This document shows, piece after piece, positions 37,723 through 48,891 of a DNA stretch of 64,000 nt. Numbering within the stretch: the stretch's first letter is position 1; every line of letters begins with the position of its first letter. This DNA is from Oxyruncus cristatus (lineage: Eukaryota > Chordata > Aves > Passeriformes > Cotingidae), in contig VXAY01007483.1 of NCBI GenBank assembly GCA_013399855.1, positions 511,074 to 575,073 on the forward strand, in the 5' to 3' direction. The notes under the pieces were generated by a model. It had not been told where the DNA came from. It made no database searches and saw only the letters and a list, made by a program, of their open reading frames with translations. Position numbers and translations under genes: made by a program.

Positions 37723-40700
37723 CTAATACATTTATAACCCTGGTGACTGTGCTGCCACATGGATCTCCATCCACCCTCCACTGAGACACCATCCCTCAAA
37801 CACCGGTGCTGCCCCCAGCCTTACCTCTTGTGAGCATGGTTTTATCCCCTTCCCACTTCAAATCTAGTGTAACACGAGAGAAGAATGTTATTTTTTGTTG
37901 ATACATTCATTATTTCGGTATAACTTCATCCATATATGGTGCTGATTTTTGTAACTGCTGGTTGCTGTAATTCCCCAGTATTAACCTTTCTAAAATAATG
38001 TGAAGTTACTCTGTTCACTTTAAGCCATCTCTGATTATGCAGATCTCAAAAATGTCATTTCACGTGTCACCATATTTACATTATCACCCTGATCCTTCCA
38101 TGTTTACAATTCCAGTTTCAATGGGACAGTTCACAAATCTCTCAGCATACAGTCAGATGTCAGAAGTGACAAATTACTGCAGCTTAGAGAGTCTCCACCA
38201 GTCACCTGAGCCTTTACAGCTGACTCTGTATATCCTCTGAATCTGCTCGATTTACCGAGCAAAACATATAAACTCATTTATCTTCAAGGTTGTCACCAAA
38301 GGCTTATAATTACGTATAACAAAAATAATTTAAGCTACACGTTTATAGTTTGCAACTGGAGTGAGGAAAAGAACAAATGCATCATTAGTAAACCTCACAA
38401 CAACCTTTGGTTTCTATTTTAGATTTCTAACAAGGGCCACCCTTCTCACGCAGTTCGGGCTTTGTTCTTCCTCTAGAAGGGCAGTTAGTTCACATTTTTG
38501 GACTCAGACTTGCTCATACTAAAAGGAAAGTTTTCCCACAGACTTCTCCAAAGCCAGAGAGCCCTGAGTCAGAAGTGCTGCTGGTTGTGGGATCAGGGCA
38601 AACTGAAGAGCACTGGGCACTGTGGACTCCGGCGATAGATGAAAGTCAAAATAAGTCATGGAATGGGATATCCCGGAGGATGCAGAAAGCCACTACAAGC
38701 CCAGCAGCCCTTGATTATGTCCCAGTGTTAACCCATCTGCAATGTGAGACGAGATTAAGGAAAAACAGCTCTTGAGGGGAGGTTTCTTGAGGTCTGCCCT
38801 GTGTCTCTGCTGGACAAATTATCTCGAGCCTTTCCTCAACAGCACCGCGTCGAGAGGCCTTTGTGCCCGGCTTGGGGGGGAGTTTGAACAGGATCAGCCA
38901 GAAACTGAATCACATGAGTAGGGAAGAGAAGCTTCAGGAAAGACAGAGACTGCCTTTTTTTGTCTTTTTCCTTTAACATAAAAGCTTACATTGTGGAGAC
39001 CAAGTTGATAACCACCACACAAAGCCCACAGACGCTTGTCTGCTACGGGCCAACTCAGTGCCAGCTTTGAAGGATAGAGCTCCATGGATGAAAGCACTTC
39101 TGGGGGGAATGGGGTGACTGACAGAAAGGCTGGAACATCACTACTCAGGTACCACAATGATGACAAGTCTTACAAAGACACTCTGTTCCTCTTTTGACTC
39201 AACTGGGGTGGGGGGAAAAGCAGCTCAGGAAAGCAAAAGAAAAAAACCCAAAACCAAAAAACACACGTGTGAAAAGGTTTGTAGCAAAACAAAAACAAGA
39301 CAGGGAACTCCCTGGAGAGCAGGGCCTTGGCCATTTCTCCTGGGCAGCTTAGTGCAAATATGATCTAATACAGGGGAAGGCCTCCTGAAGGAAAGGCCAA
39401 TTTGTGGATCGTGGTTACAAAATGGGCAGGAAAAGATGGATTGAAGAAATGATAGATGGAGAGATGAAGAGGAAAAATGTGGAAGCGAAAGGAAAACGGA
39501 GTTGTGTAAGAATCAATAAGGGAGCAATAAGGATTTCTATAAAAAGGCTGGAAGAAAGGTGGAGACTATTAAAAAAATTATCAGTACGGAAATTAATCCT
39601 AGTATTTCGTGTTGCCCTTTTCACTATTTCCCCACTTCTTTGAGTCTCTCTAGCACATCATCTTTCATTTTAATTCTGGGCTTTTCTCCTTAAAAGCCAA
39701 TGAAGCCTTGCAAACAGGTTTTCATCTTTTTAACTGGAGGAGAAATACATCTCTCATCTCTCTTAAGTGGTTGCTTACTTTCAGTTCCTCATTCCTTTAT
39801 TCCTGTGACACTCCTTCAAGGACTTTTCTGTGTTAGAAGACTCTGAATGACAATTAATTTAGCTCACTTATCGCATTTGTACTGGCAAGATACTCTCCAG
39901 ATTCCTGAGGAGGAATAATTCTGCTCTCAGCGAAGGCAGACCCAGCATTTTTGGTGCAACAGTAAGAATGTGTTACTTAATAAGTGAAAATTCTTCCCAG
40001 GAGATTAAAATAAAAACCATGAAGAATTGGTTGAGATGGCAAATGGCTACAAATTTTTATTTGAAGTTCTGTTTTCCCCCAGCAGTATAATTCTGTGTGA
40101 CAATTTGAGCATGAATCTGACTATAATGCAAACACTTACAATGATTAAAGTATTTAGATGAAAAGTCTCCCTAATTTAACAGACATTTCTGACATGAAGA
40201 GAAGGCGTAGAAATCTACCCTCGGTGTTTAAGGGGGGAAAAAATGCGAATACCTCTCAGAATCTTCATTTCCTGGTCACTGCCCTGTTTAACTGCTCACA
40301 TTTGCACTGTCTATTTGGATAAATTACAGCCTAATGTTATGTTACAGTTCTAAAAACAGACCTTATACTTTCTGCCACTGTAAAACAATGTATAATGCGA
40401 TTTACTCTGTTCCCTGTTTAGTGATTCTGATTATACATTAGATCTGTACACAGGAACAAACAGCAGTCAGATAAAATCAATGCAGCAACAAGATTCCCGT
40501 TTAAATGAAAGGCATCTCGACTCTCCTTTGCCATGCAAACAATCACTGAGTGGTACTTTTTTCTCAATGTCTACTTCTGATGCAAACCAAAATGGAAAAA
40601 TCGATGCCCCTGAGCAGAGGGAGCATCAGTGTCTCTCTGTAACCACAGCGAAACGACCCATCCCCTGTTCCTTATCACAGCCATGTCACTCTCCTAAAGC

Positions 40701-42105
40701 TTAAAAAACACATTCCCAGGAATGTCAGTCAGAAGAGGAAACCTCTTTAGTGATCCTTCACTAGGTAAGAGGTTATAAAGCTTTTCACAAACAAGTTATG
40801 TTCTACTCACAGACTGAGGAAAATCTCCTGCGATATTGATTGGTTTATTTTATCAGAAAGCAAAAAGTAAAAAGTCTCTAAATATAAAACCCTCTGATAC
40901 TGGAAATGTTGCCTTTTTTTTTTTTTAATCTGTGATTTCTTTGAGTTTGATCCTACAATTAATCCTTATTTCTAATAAAAGAATAATTTTACTGAGATCA
41001 ATGAAGGGACTTAAAAAGATATTCGAGATCTGGAGAAGGTAGAAATAAAGGTGTTCAGGGTATTTCAGTCTAAACAAATTTGTCCAAAAAACCTTGCATT
41101 GGGGCTTAACAGAATCTACAGAACATACACATTTGCCACTGATGGTAATTATATCCTGCTGTACATCTTACTGATTTTGACTGCATTTGTAAATGAATGG
41201 TGTAAACCAACCATTTATCTCTGAAGTCATTAACTACTTAAGACTGTTCACAAAGCTACTGAAAGCCTTGATAAGATTAAAAATAGAACAATTTCATATA
41301 ATTTTCAGCATCAGTATAGAGTGTAAAAACACTGAATGAAGGGTTAATTTGCACAAGTAAAGAAAGCCAAATAAGAGATGACACTTGGGCTATGAGACCA
41401 TCTTCAGGCTGTGGAAAAAACTTAGAATATATTTTCTCATAGCCCTAAGAAGAGCTTACAGCTGAAATGTCTTCTCTAATCTTATTGTTTATTTATAATC
41501 TGCATTTATTATCCCCTTTGCTTTTATTTTGCAGCTAACATCCTCCTGCAGGACCCTATTTGTCTCCAGATGTTGATCAGTATACATTCTTTTTGCTAAA
41601 TGTCTTCTGGATCTAAAGCCCTTTTCATACTGGGATTTGGTAATCAAAACCTTTTCTATCTTCACTGTTAGGGCAAACCTCCTCCTGCAGGAACAAGAAT
41701 TGATGGCACTCACTGGAGTTCCGTGGCATGAGAGCACATGCTATGGAATTTCTTGTATGAGATTTTGCAAATGTGCTTCCTTGTAACATTCTGGCTGGAG
41801 AGAAAAAATGGAAAAAACTATAGTTCGTTCCGCTCCCTCCCTTAGTGTGGTGTAAGTGCACTCTAAGGCAGACTCAGTTTGATGGTTTATGAAATTGGAT
41901 TTTGACTGCTGTGATTTCAGATACTTAATTACAATTACAAGCTCTGTCTTTAAAGAAACTGCAATTCATTGGAGTCATACGGTTCAAAAGGCTTCCTCCC
42001 GAAGAAAGTGGTAAATACAGCATTGCCCAGAAGTATTTACCTGGTAGTATCTTAGAGGTCTTTGCTAATTATCATAGAAAATAGTCCTCAGGCTTGGAAG
42101 TATCC
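37723..42105. other. Unique sequence, no confident gene
   Basis: A minus-strand 39-base segment (37825-37863) has a strong acceptor (cttctctcgtgttacactag) and donor (GAG/GTAAGG) and is open in one frame. A lysine/arginine-rich 79-codon plus-strand frame (39404-39643) reflects purine-rich DNA and has no recognisable domain. A G-rich tract lies at 39204-39218. No interspersed repeat recognised. Confidence 0.4.
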
Positions 42106-42697
42106 ATGGAATCACAGAATGGTTTGAGTTGGAAGGAACCTTAAAGATCATCCAGCTCCAACCCCCCTGCCATGGGCAGGGACACCTTCCACTATCCCAG
42201 GTTGCTCCAAGCCCCGTCCAACCTGGTCTTGGACAATTCCAAGGATGGGGCAGCCACAGCTTCTCTGGGTAACCTGTTCCAGGGCCTGATCACACTCACC
42301 GGGAAGGATTCCTTCCCAATATCCCATCTAACCCTGCCCTCTGGCAGTGGGAAGCCATTCCCCTTTGTCCTGTCACTCCACACTCCTGCCCCAAGTCCCT
42401 CTCCAGCTCTCTTGGAGCCCCCTTTAGGCACTGGAAGGAGCTCTAAAGTCTCCCCCGAACCTTCTCCAGGCGAAAACCCCCAGCTCTCCCAGCCCGTCTC
42501 CAGAGCAGAGGGGCTCCAGCACTTGGAGCAACTCTGTGGCCTCCTCTGGAGTTGCTCCAGCAGCTCCACATCCTTCCTGTGCTGAGGATCCCAAACCTGG
42601 ACACAGCACTGCAGGTGGAGGTCTCACCAGAGCAGAGCAGAGGGGGAGAATCACCTCCCTCAACCTGCAGGTCAGGCTGTTCTTGAGGCAGTTTTAG
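42106..42697 (-). mobile_element. CR1 LINE, 3' fragment with ORF2 C-terminal remnant
   Basis: The longest and best-kept CR1 here, read on the minus strand. Its terminal end (tggaatcacagaatgg on plus) is at the left, followed by ttggaaggaaccttaaagatcatcc and the whole usual 3' region up to gagaatcacctccctcaacctgc. The minus-strand frame at 42569-42192 keeps the C-terminal end of the CR1 ORF2 polyprotein (endonuclease and reverse transcriptase), visible as SDRTKGNG, a WDIGK block and PWNRLPREAVAAPSLE before the stop. The endonuclease and catalytic reverse transcriptase regions are absent, so the copy cannot move itself. A plus-strand 137-codon frame is only its shadow. Confidence 0.95.
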
Positions 42698-43603
42698 AAG
42701 TCAATAAATTCCTCCTAGGACAAGTGGCATTTTGTTCAGTTTTATGTTGTCACCTGCTCTTCCATGACTGAGGAAGGCGGGTTTCAAGGCTGACCTTCAA
42801 ATAACCCAGGAAACTGCTAGAGTTTGAAATCTCTTCACCAGAGGAAGAAGCTGATGAACTGTGTTTTAACCCAGGAAAATACTCCATGCTAAACATGGCT
42901 ATTCAGTGCCTCTTCTGATGACTCATGAGTTATTGCTATGGATTGATGCATAGCTAATCCCCCTCCCGAGTACAGTGTCTTCACAACACATTAAACCTTA
43001 ATCAGCTCAAAGCAGTGATGATAGGGCAGATTGGGAAAATGCTTCAGCCCATGTACAGTAGAGAGTTCAGGACATTTCTTCCACTTGTATTAGTAAAGCC
43101 TTAGAATTTTTGTCAACGCAGTAAATTTGCTCGCAGATTTACAGGGATTTCTTGATCAGCAAAAGCCATGATGTGTAAGTAGTTCTATCAGTTATATCTG
43201 TATAGGGATGGGTGGATACTAACCCTGAGAAAAAGCTGGGGTTTAGTGATTAAAGGACAATTTATCTCAGGTCTAATATATCCAGGTATAACCATTCCCC
43301 TTACTGAGGCACAGCTGTATCTGACAGGAGACTCTGCCAGTGTAACTCCCAGGAAACCTTTTCTAACTTAGTCCTTTGTGAAATAGGCCAAAAGCAAAGA
43401 TGAAAGAAATAAGGGAAGTAAGAGAAGCATATATTGCCCTCTTTCTGAATCAAGTTTAGAGGGTCAGATGATTACCCTGAAAGATCATAAAAAAGTTTTT
43501 ACTTTCTTTTTCTGCCTTCCAGAACTCCTGGACTCAAATACTCTTGCAGAGAAAGTGCCACCTCTTTATCATTAAACTGCTAGCCATGTTTGGGGTTCTT
43601 TCC
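42698..43603. other. Unique sequence, nothing recognised
   Basis: No coding or repeat signal seen. Confidence 0.4.
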
Positions 43604-43623
43604 TTTTTTTTTTTTTTTTTTTT
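43604..43623. repeat. Poly(T) run, 20 bases
   Basis: The longest homopolymer in the window, likely to vary in length between individuals. Confidence 0.9.
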
Positions 43624-44084
43624 GAAAGAGGAAACCATTTTTCAACCAAATGTCATCCTGTATTTACCTCGTCTAATACCTCCAGACATTTCCTTCAGTC
43701 CTTTAGCATTCCATTAAATTTAGTAGAAGCTGTGAATGTAACCACCATGGTATGTCTCATCTCTTTCCTAGACAAATCCTAAAAATGTGAAACAGGAAAC
43801 ACACTTTCATGTTGCCATATTAAAACAGTTCACTGTTTATATTAAGTTTCCCTTTCATTTTTTCCTAACTCTAAATTTTGAAGGAAAAAAAATCATCCTG
43901 TTGTCAAATGTGCTGCCCTCCTGCTTTGTAAGTGCCCAAGGTACAGACAAGCCTTTTGTTTGTTTTCAATATTCCTTATGTAATCTGTTTTAAAGAAATC
44001 AAATTTCGGATTACATAAAGCTGTATCATAATTTTAATAGCATTTAATGACAGCAAAGAAAAAAAAAAAAAGGAAGGTAAATTT
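43624..44084. other. Unique sequence, no gene seen
   Basis: Holds a minus-strand GAG/GTAAAT donor-like site near 43668 without a good acceptor, and an A13-14 run at about 44060-44073. Confidence 0.4.
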
Positions 44085-44329
44085 ATGGAGACTGACAATG
44101 TCAGCAGGTTCAAAAGAGGATTAGAGAAACTCATGGACAGCAAATCTGTAACCAGATACTAAAAGAACTGGGCAGAAACTAACCCTAACCCAAAAATTCT
44201 GGATGCTGGAGGAGAACAAGGGACAGGAGATGCTCTCCCTGAAAGCATCTCATTTTCCTAGTGGCAAGACAGAATATTGGGCTCAATGGATCATTAGTCT
44301 GAGCCAATAGGGCATTTCTTATGTTCTAG
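44085..44329 (+). mobile_element. Ancient CR1/L3-type LINE 3' end
   Basis: Read on plus: caggttcaaaagaggattagagaaactcatggacag, a diverged middle, then ggatgctggagg and agaatattgggctcaatgga, tcattagtctgagccaatagggc and atttcttatgttcta. This order (..ttcaaaagaggattgg..attcatgga.. then gggctagatggaccattggtctgacccag..cttatgttct) is the 3' end of old amniote CR1/L3 lineages well known from turtles, crocodilians and mammals. It is distinct from the bird CR1 ends elsewhere here, which finish attctgtgattctgtg. No reading frame remains. Confidence 0.8.
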
Positions 44330-46414
44330 TGGAAAACCTAATTTATCCCTCCTAAAAGCCAATTAGACACCATAAAAGACAGATATTATTATCAAGTTAG
44401 GACAATCAGAAAATGGAGATTCAAAGTTAGTAGCAGTTAGAGAAATGTAACTCATGTTAATTGAATACTAATTATATGTGCAATTATTTTGGATCACACT
44501 GAGCAGTAAGATGGCAAGTCAGAATTTACTGTTCCATGGAAGTCCATCATCTGAAAATTCAAACAAAGAGAAATGACTGGTTTCCCCTGCATCATTTTAC
44601 ATGTATTTTCCTTCAGTTTTTCCTGTTGCATGATTCAAGTTCATCTGCAAAACTTCCCTTCCATAATCTGCATTTCGAGGGCAATTACAGCAAAGATGGA
44701 AAGGGGAAGAACTGGTCCCTTTGTACCCTGTAGGGTTGCAATGCAGAAAACACTCCTGATGTGGGAAATTCCTGAGGCAAACAGGGAAATGGGATTTATA
44801 TCATCCTATTTTAGATACTAATTTAGAGAACTACCTGAAATACATCCTCAACCTCCCAGCTCATCATTCAGAAAGGGTCAAAATGCTGTAATTTGTACGG
44901 TGGTGCAAACAGCTTCATCAAGGGTCACACATGAGTGCAAAGCTCTAGAAGCCTTAGAATATCAACTCAGATCCGGGAGTAACAGGGCAACACAGTTTGA
45001 ATTTCATTTTATGAATCTAAGCAAGCAAATTTCAGAAAATCACCTACAAACGGTGAAATAGGGATTTATGCAGTAAACAATGAAATCTTACAGTCCATGC
45101 ACTGCAAGTGAGAGAATAAAAAATTGGAAAGAAAGGTGGAAAGAGTGAGGGAAAGAGAGAAAGAACACATTTGGTATCAGAAAACTCATCATATTTCTAG
45201 TGTTCATGACTTTGTTGTTCTAATCTGTAAAATTTCATTGAAGTTGGTTTAAAGGACAGTACTTTTCACCTTTGTCTTAACTAAATTTCTATGCCTGACA
45301 ATCTGAATGGGATTTCACCTATGAAAGTATTATTCTTTACACATCTTGCTGCTACTTATGCTAATTTTTTTCATATTTTTAAACGGAAAAATATCAGGTC
45401 AATCTGTAACAGCTATCCTGGAATTAACGCCGCATTTGCCAATTTAGCAACTTTTTCATACGTTTCATTGATCTGTCTTTGTGCCTGTGCAAAAAAAAGA
45501 AAAGATGTGAAGGGTTTATTAAAAAAAGAAATCCTCAGATCCTGGAACACAGCATTATCATAACAGAAAAGAGAATAGTTACCTAAGTGTTTAATGCTAC
45601 AGAGGAGACCAGAGAATGCAAACAAGAAAGAGATGTTTCAGAGGGGTGTTAATGCCAAAGATTTCAGACATGATTTTCAAACAGTTGCTTCCTCATTTCT
45701 GCTTCACCAGTAAAGCAAGAGCAGTAATGAATCCAGTAATACAGTTTCAAGAGTCATATTGTCTAAATTGGCTAGAGGAAAATGTCCCTAAGCAGCCAAA
45801 AATGAACGTGGTAACCTTTTTCTCTCCTGGTACCCATCATCCTAGAGCTGGACCAAGGGACACTTACGGGGACATAATTTACCTGGTACAGCCTTGGTCC
45901 AGCAGAAAAAAAGAAAATACAGCGACAGCAACACGTGCTCTGTTCCCAACACCAACTGTTCAAGTAAGTGCCAACATCAGGCAAGGGAGTCAGAAAAAGA
46001 GGAGAGAAAAATCACTCCAGACTTTCCATTATTTCCAAAGTCTATCTCATTAGTTGAATCTGCATACACAGAAACAAAGCTCAGGCAGAAACAAATCAGT
46101 AAATGACACTCTAAAGAATTAAAGTAGGATGAATTTACCATTTTTTGTTGCTACAGTGCCAACAGAGCCATTCAGCTCCTCTGCCCAGGACTGATGTCCC
46201 CTAATGAGATTGCCATTCAAGTCATTCTTTTTGTTTCTTTAAGGACTGGAATTAGAGCAGTCACATAAGCCTTTGGATTTTACCAGGCTCTGAAAGATTT
46301 TGTTAAAAACTAATATTTCCAGATAAGAAGCCATCAGCTGGGTCCTTTAACACACTTAGAAATCAATCACCAGGTAAGACTTCTATTTAATCCACACTGT
46401 TGTGTGGGTTCTAC
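44330..46414. other. Unique sequence, no confident gene
   Basis: Contains purine-rich (GAAA/GGAAA) sequence at 45121-45168. Frames of 145 codons (45616-46053, plus) and 90 codons have no domain. The stretch 44375-44530 faintly resembles an inverted MIR tail, too weak to call. Confidence 0.4.
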
Positions 46415-46447
46415 CCATCCATCCATCCATCCCTCCATCCATCCATC
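46415..46447. repeat. (ATCC)n microsatellite
   Basis: Eight CATC/ATCC tetranucleotide units with one interruption (ccctcc). A candidate polymorphic marker. Confidence 0.95.
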
Positions 46448-48364
46448 TCCACAGTGTTTGTTCTAAATGTAGAACACTTATGTCTATTCCAAGTAAGCAT
46501 CTAACAATAGGTCCATACCTGACTTCGTTTACATTTGCTCCTGCTACAGTTTAAAGCTTTTGCACGGTCCAACACCTTGAAATGGAGTCAGTTATTAGCT
46601 AAGCCTCAAATTTCTCCATCAGAGCCCCCAGTTTGCAATTTGTGCAGAGGAAAGATCCTTCCATGCAGTTCAGCGGCGGGGATCAGTGAACAGCTTGTGA
46701 TTCTCAGACCATTTTTACTGAACACTGAAATGCAGCAAAGTAGGTCAGCATCATCCCCCCGACAAGGTTTACCAGTGAGCTCCCCAAGTGAAAGCTCAAA
46801 CACTAGATCAAAGCCCCACCTAAGACTGACACACTCGAGGATCCCTCTAGGATGTGCCTCCTTATGAAAAGCTCCTGTTGGGTTCCACAGGAGCTTCAAG
46901 CCTGCACAAATGAAACAGCAACATCTCCTTGTTGTTGTACTTCACAGCTCCTTGAAACGCACTGTTATTCTCTCTGAAGACTGTAATTGAAAGTTATAAG
47001 TCATAAAAACTGATTTATTCTTGCTGAAGGACTATTTAAAATGATCTGAACTAACGGAAATTTAAAGTTTAAAAACCACATCAATAGTTCTATCCTGAAC
47101 ATTTATTTAAAAGAGGTTTCGAACGGAGCAATATGATATAATTTAAAAACGAATTCAACAGTTGTTTTTACTCCCTCAGAGAGCAGTTATTGCCTGTCAT
47201 GTAATTAAGTGACTATGCCAGTGACAGAATACACAAAGCAGCAGGGAGCACAGGAAAACACTGAAGCTTCTTGTAGTCCGTGAGCTTTCAGCTCACCACA
47301 GTGAGAACAACCTGTCTACTATATTAGAGAGAGAGCGAGAAAGAATTAAAAGACATGATCAGAAAAACAAGAAATCACCATGGAAACGCTCTATCAGTAT
47401 CTTTCATTCTGGGTGTGATCAATCCAGATGATGCTCAGAAAATATTCTGACACATTACAGAACATACTATAACACTTTATCTCACATAAATATTTATTTA
47501 AAATCCATATGCCAACCGAAAATAATATACCTTAAATAGCTACACTGAATGAATTAAAGATATTCACGTAGCTTCATTCCCCACTCAAGACCGTAGTATC
47601 AGGAATCCATCTACTCTATTCAAATCAGACCAATGTGTATGTGCAACTGTAGACACCTTTGAAATTTTTTGTCTTCAGTTATGAGACACCACAAAAACTA
47701 AAAGGGAAGGCGAGGTTCTTCTCCAGACAGGAACAAAGTGAATGGGAAGTTTTGGATTACTGCATTTTGCTTCTGAGACAAATGTCCTTGTACGTTATCA
47801 TTCTAAATATCTAAGCCAAAACATGTTTAACCTTGCAACTAAAAATCCCAAAGGCCTTCCCCGTGAGATACAGAACCGGCTTTAGCACACTGTATTTTGG
47901 ACACCATAGCAGCCAGGAACACTTCCAAAAATATTTATTCACCTGTCTCATCTCCACTGTCACTGATCTGGTGACACAGTATTTTCTTTGCAAGCAATGC
48001 CATCAGAGATCACTGCCTGTGTTCAGAATAAAACTGCAATCCGTCAGACTGAAACGTGCCCAGGACAAATTTCTTCCTCTAGTGGAGGACACTGCGTGAA
48101 CAAGTGGCCTCCCCAGCACAGCCAGTCCCTAAACCTGACTGAGTTCCCAGCAGCCCCACAACCACAGGCTGGGTAAGACAAGGGAAAGGCCGTGTCCATG
48201 TGGATCTACAGGATTTGTGGAGGAGACCTGTCCAGCTGAGAGCCAGCTCCAGTTTTTCTCACTACCTCCACCTTCAGGGGAACTTCAGAGAGGGTATTTC
48301 TTCCATGGTGTTTTCTCTATTGCATTATTTACTTCTATACTCCGTCAATGAATTTATTAATTTC
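46448..48364. other. Unique sequence, no confident gene
   Basis: Overlapping 97-110-codon frames at 46535-46899 show no domain. A (GA)n-like stretch lies at 47326-47343. No interspersed repeat recognised. Confidence 0.4.
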
Positions 48365-48423
48365 TTTTTTTTTTAATCTACTATTGAAAATTCTGAAGAA
48401 GCTTGATGAAAAAAAAAAAAAAA
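48365..48423. repeat. T10 and A15 homopolymers in inverted orientation
   Basis: A T10 run (48365-48374) and an A15 run (48409-48423) are separated by 34 bases, so they could pair as a weak fold-back. Confidence 0.7.
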
Positions 48424-48873
48424 GCCTTCAGAAGCTTAGGCTAAAATGGCAGAAGCTAAAACTGAAACCCCCAGCAAAAAAAGTTGTGTGAGCAAAGTTA
48501 ATAACACAATAACTGCTTCTTCAGAACAAAGCAGTTCTCCCTGGGCTTGCCAGGGGAGATAAGCACAGGCACAGAAAACCAAACCCTGACATCAGCCTAA
48601 TGGGGCCACCAAAGCCACTGGCACTCTCTGCATGTGGCCACGTCCTACTGTTGAGGTACCTGGAAACAGGAATATCTTTTGAAGAAACATATGGTTTATG
48701 ACAGAAATTAAGGTGCTTCCTCAGAGGTGAGCTGCTGGTCTATCACCTGTGATGAATTCCACCCTTCAGGACCCAGAACTAATTTGGGTCCTGTGACTGT
48801 TACTGCTGCAACGCTCCACACATGAAAACATTCTTCTGGAAGCTTCCAATTACCATGGAATTTTTCTTGGGGA
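48424..48873. other. Unique sequence, nothing recognised
   Basis: No coding signal; frames are at most 63 codons. Confidence 0.4.
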
Positions 48874-48891
48874 TTTTTTTTTTTTTTTTTT
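48874..48891. repeat. Poly(T) run, 18 bases
   Basis: Eighteen T. The lysine runs in the minus-strand frames at 48708-49180 come from this tract, so those frames should be ignored. Confidence 0.9.

Noticed and set aside
39404..39643. Lysine/arginine-rich frame resembling a basic nuclear or ribosomal protein
   Set aside because: The bias follows a purine-rich stretch; no known ribosomal or DNA-binding motif could be identified.
42172..42585. 137-codon plus-strand open frame
   Set aside because: It is the antisense shadow of the CR1 at 42106-42697.
44179..44192. ctaaccctaaccc, resembling interstitial telomere repeat
   Set aside because: Only two units, inside a LINE relic; chance.
44375..44530. 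Possible inverted MIR tail (gatcacactgagcagtaagatggcaagtc)
   Set aside because: Only a short part fits, with gaps; too weak to annotate without a profile search.
45590..45603. 14-base minus-strand microexon-like segment after a strong acceptor
   Set aside because: Fourteen bases give no coding evidence and the donor is mediocre.
48409..48423. A15 run as a retrogene poly(A) tail
   Set aside because: No retrogene or LINE body could be recognised upstream, and no target-site duplication seen.
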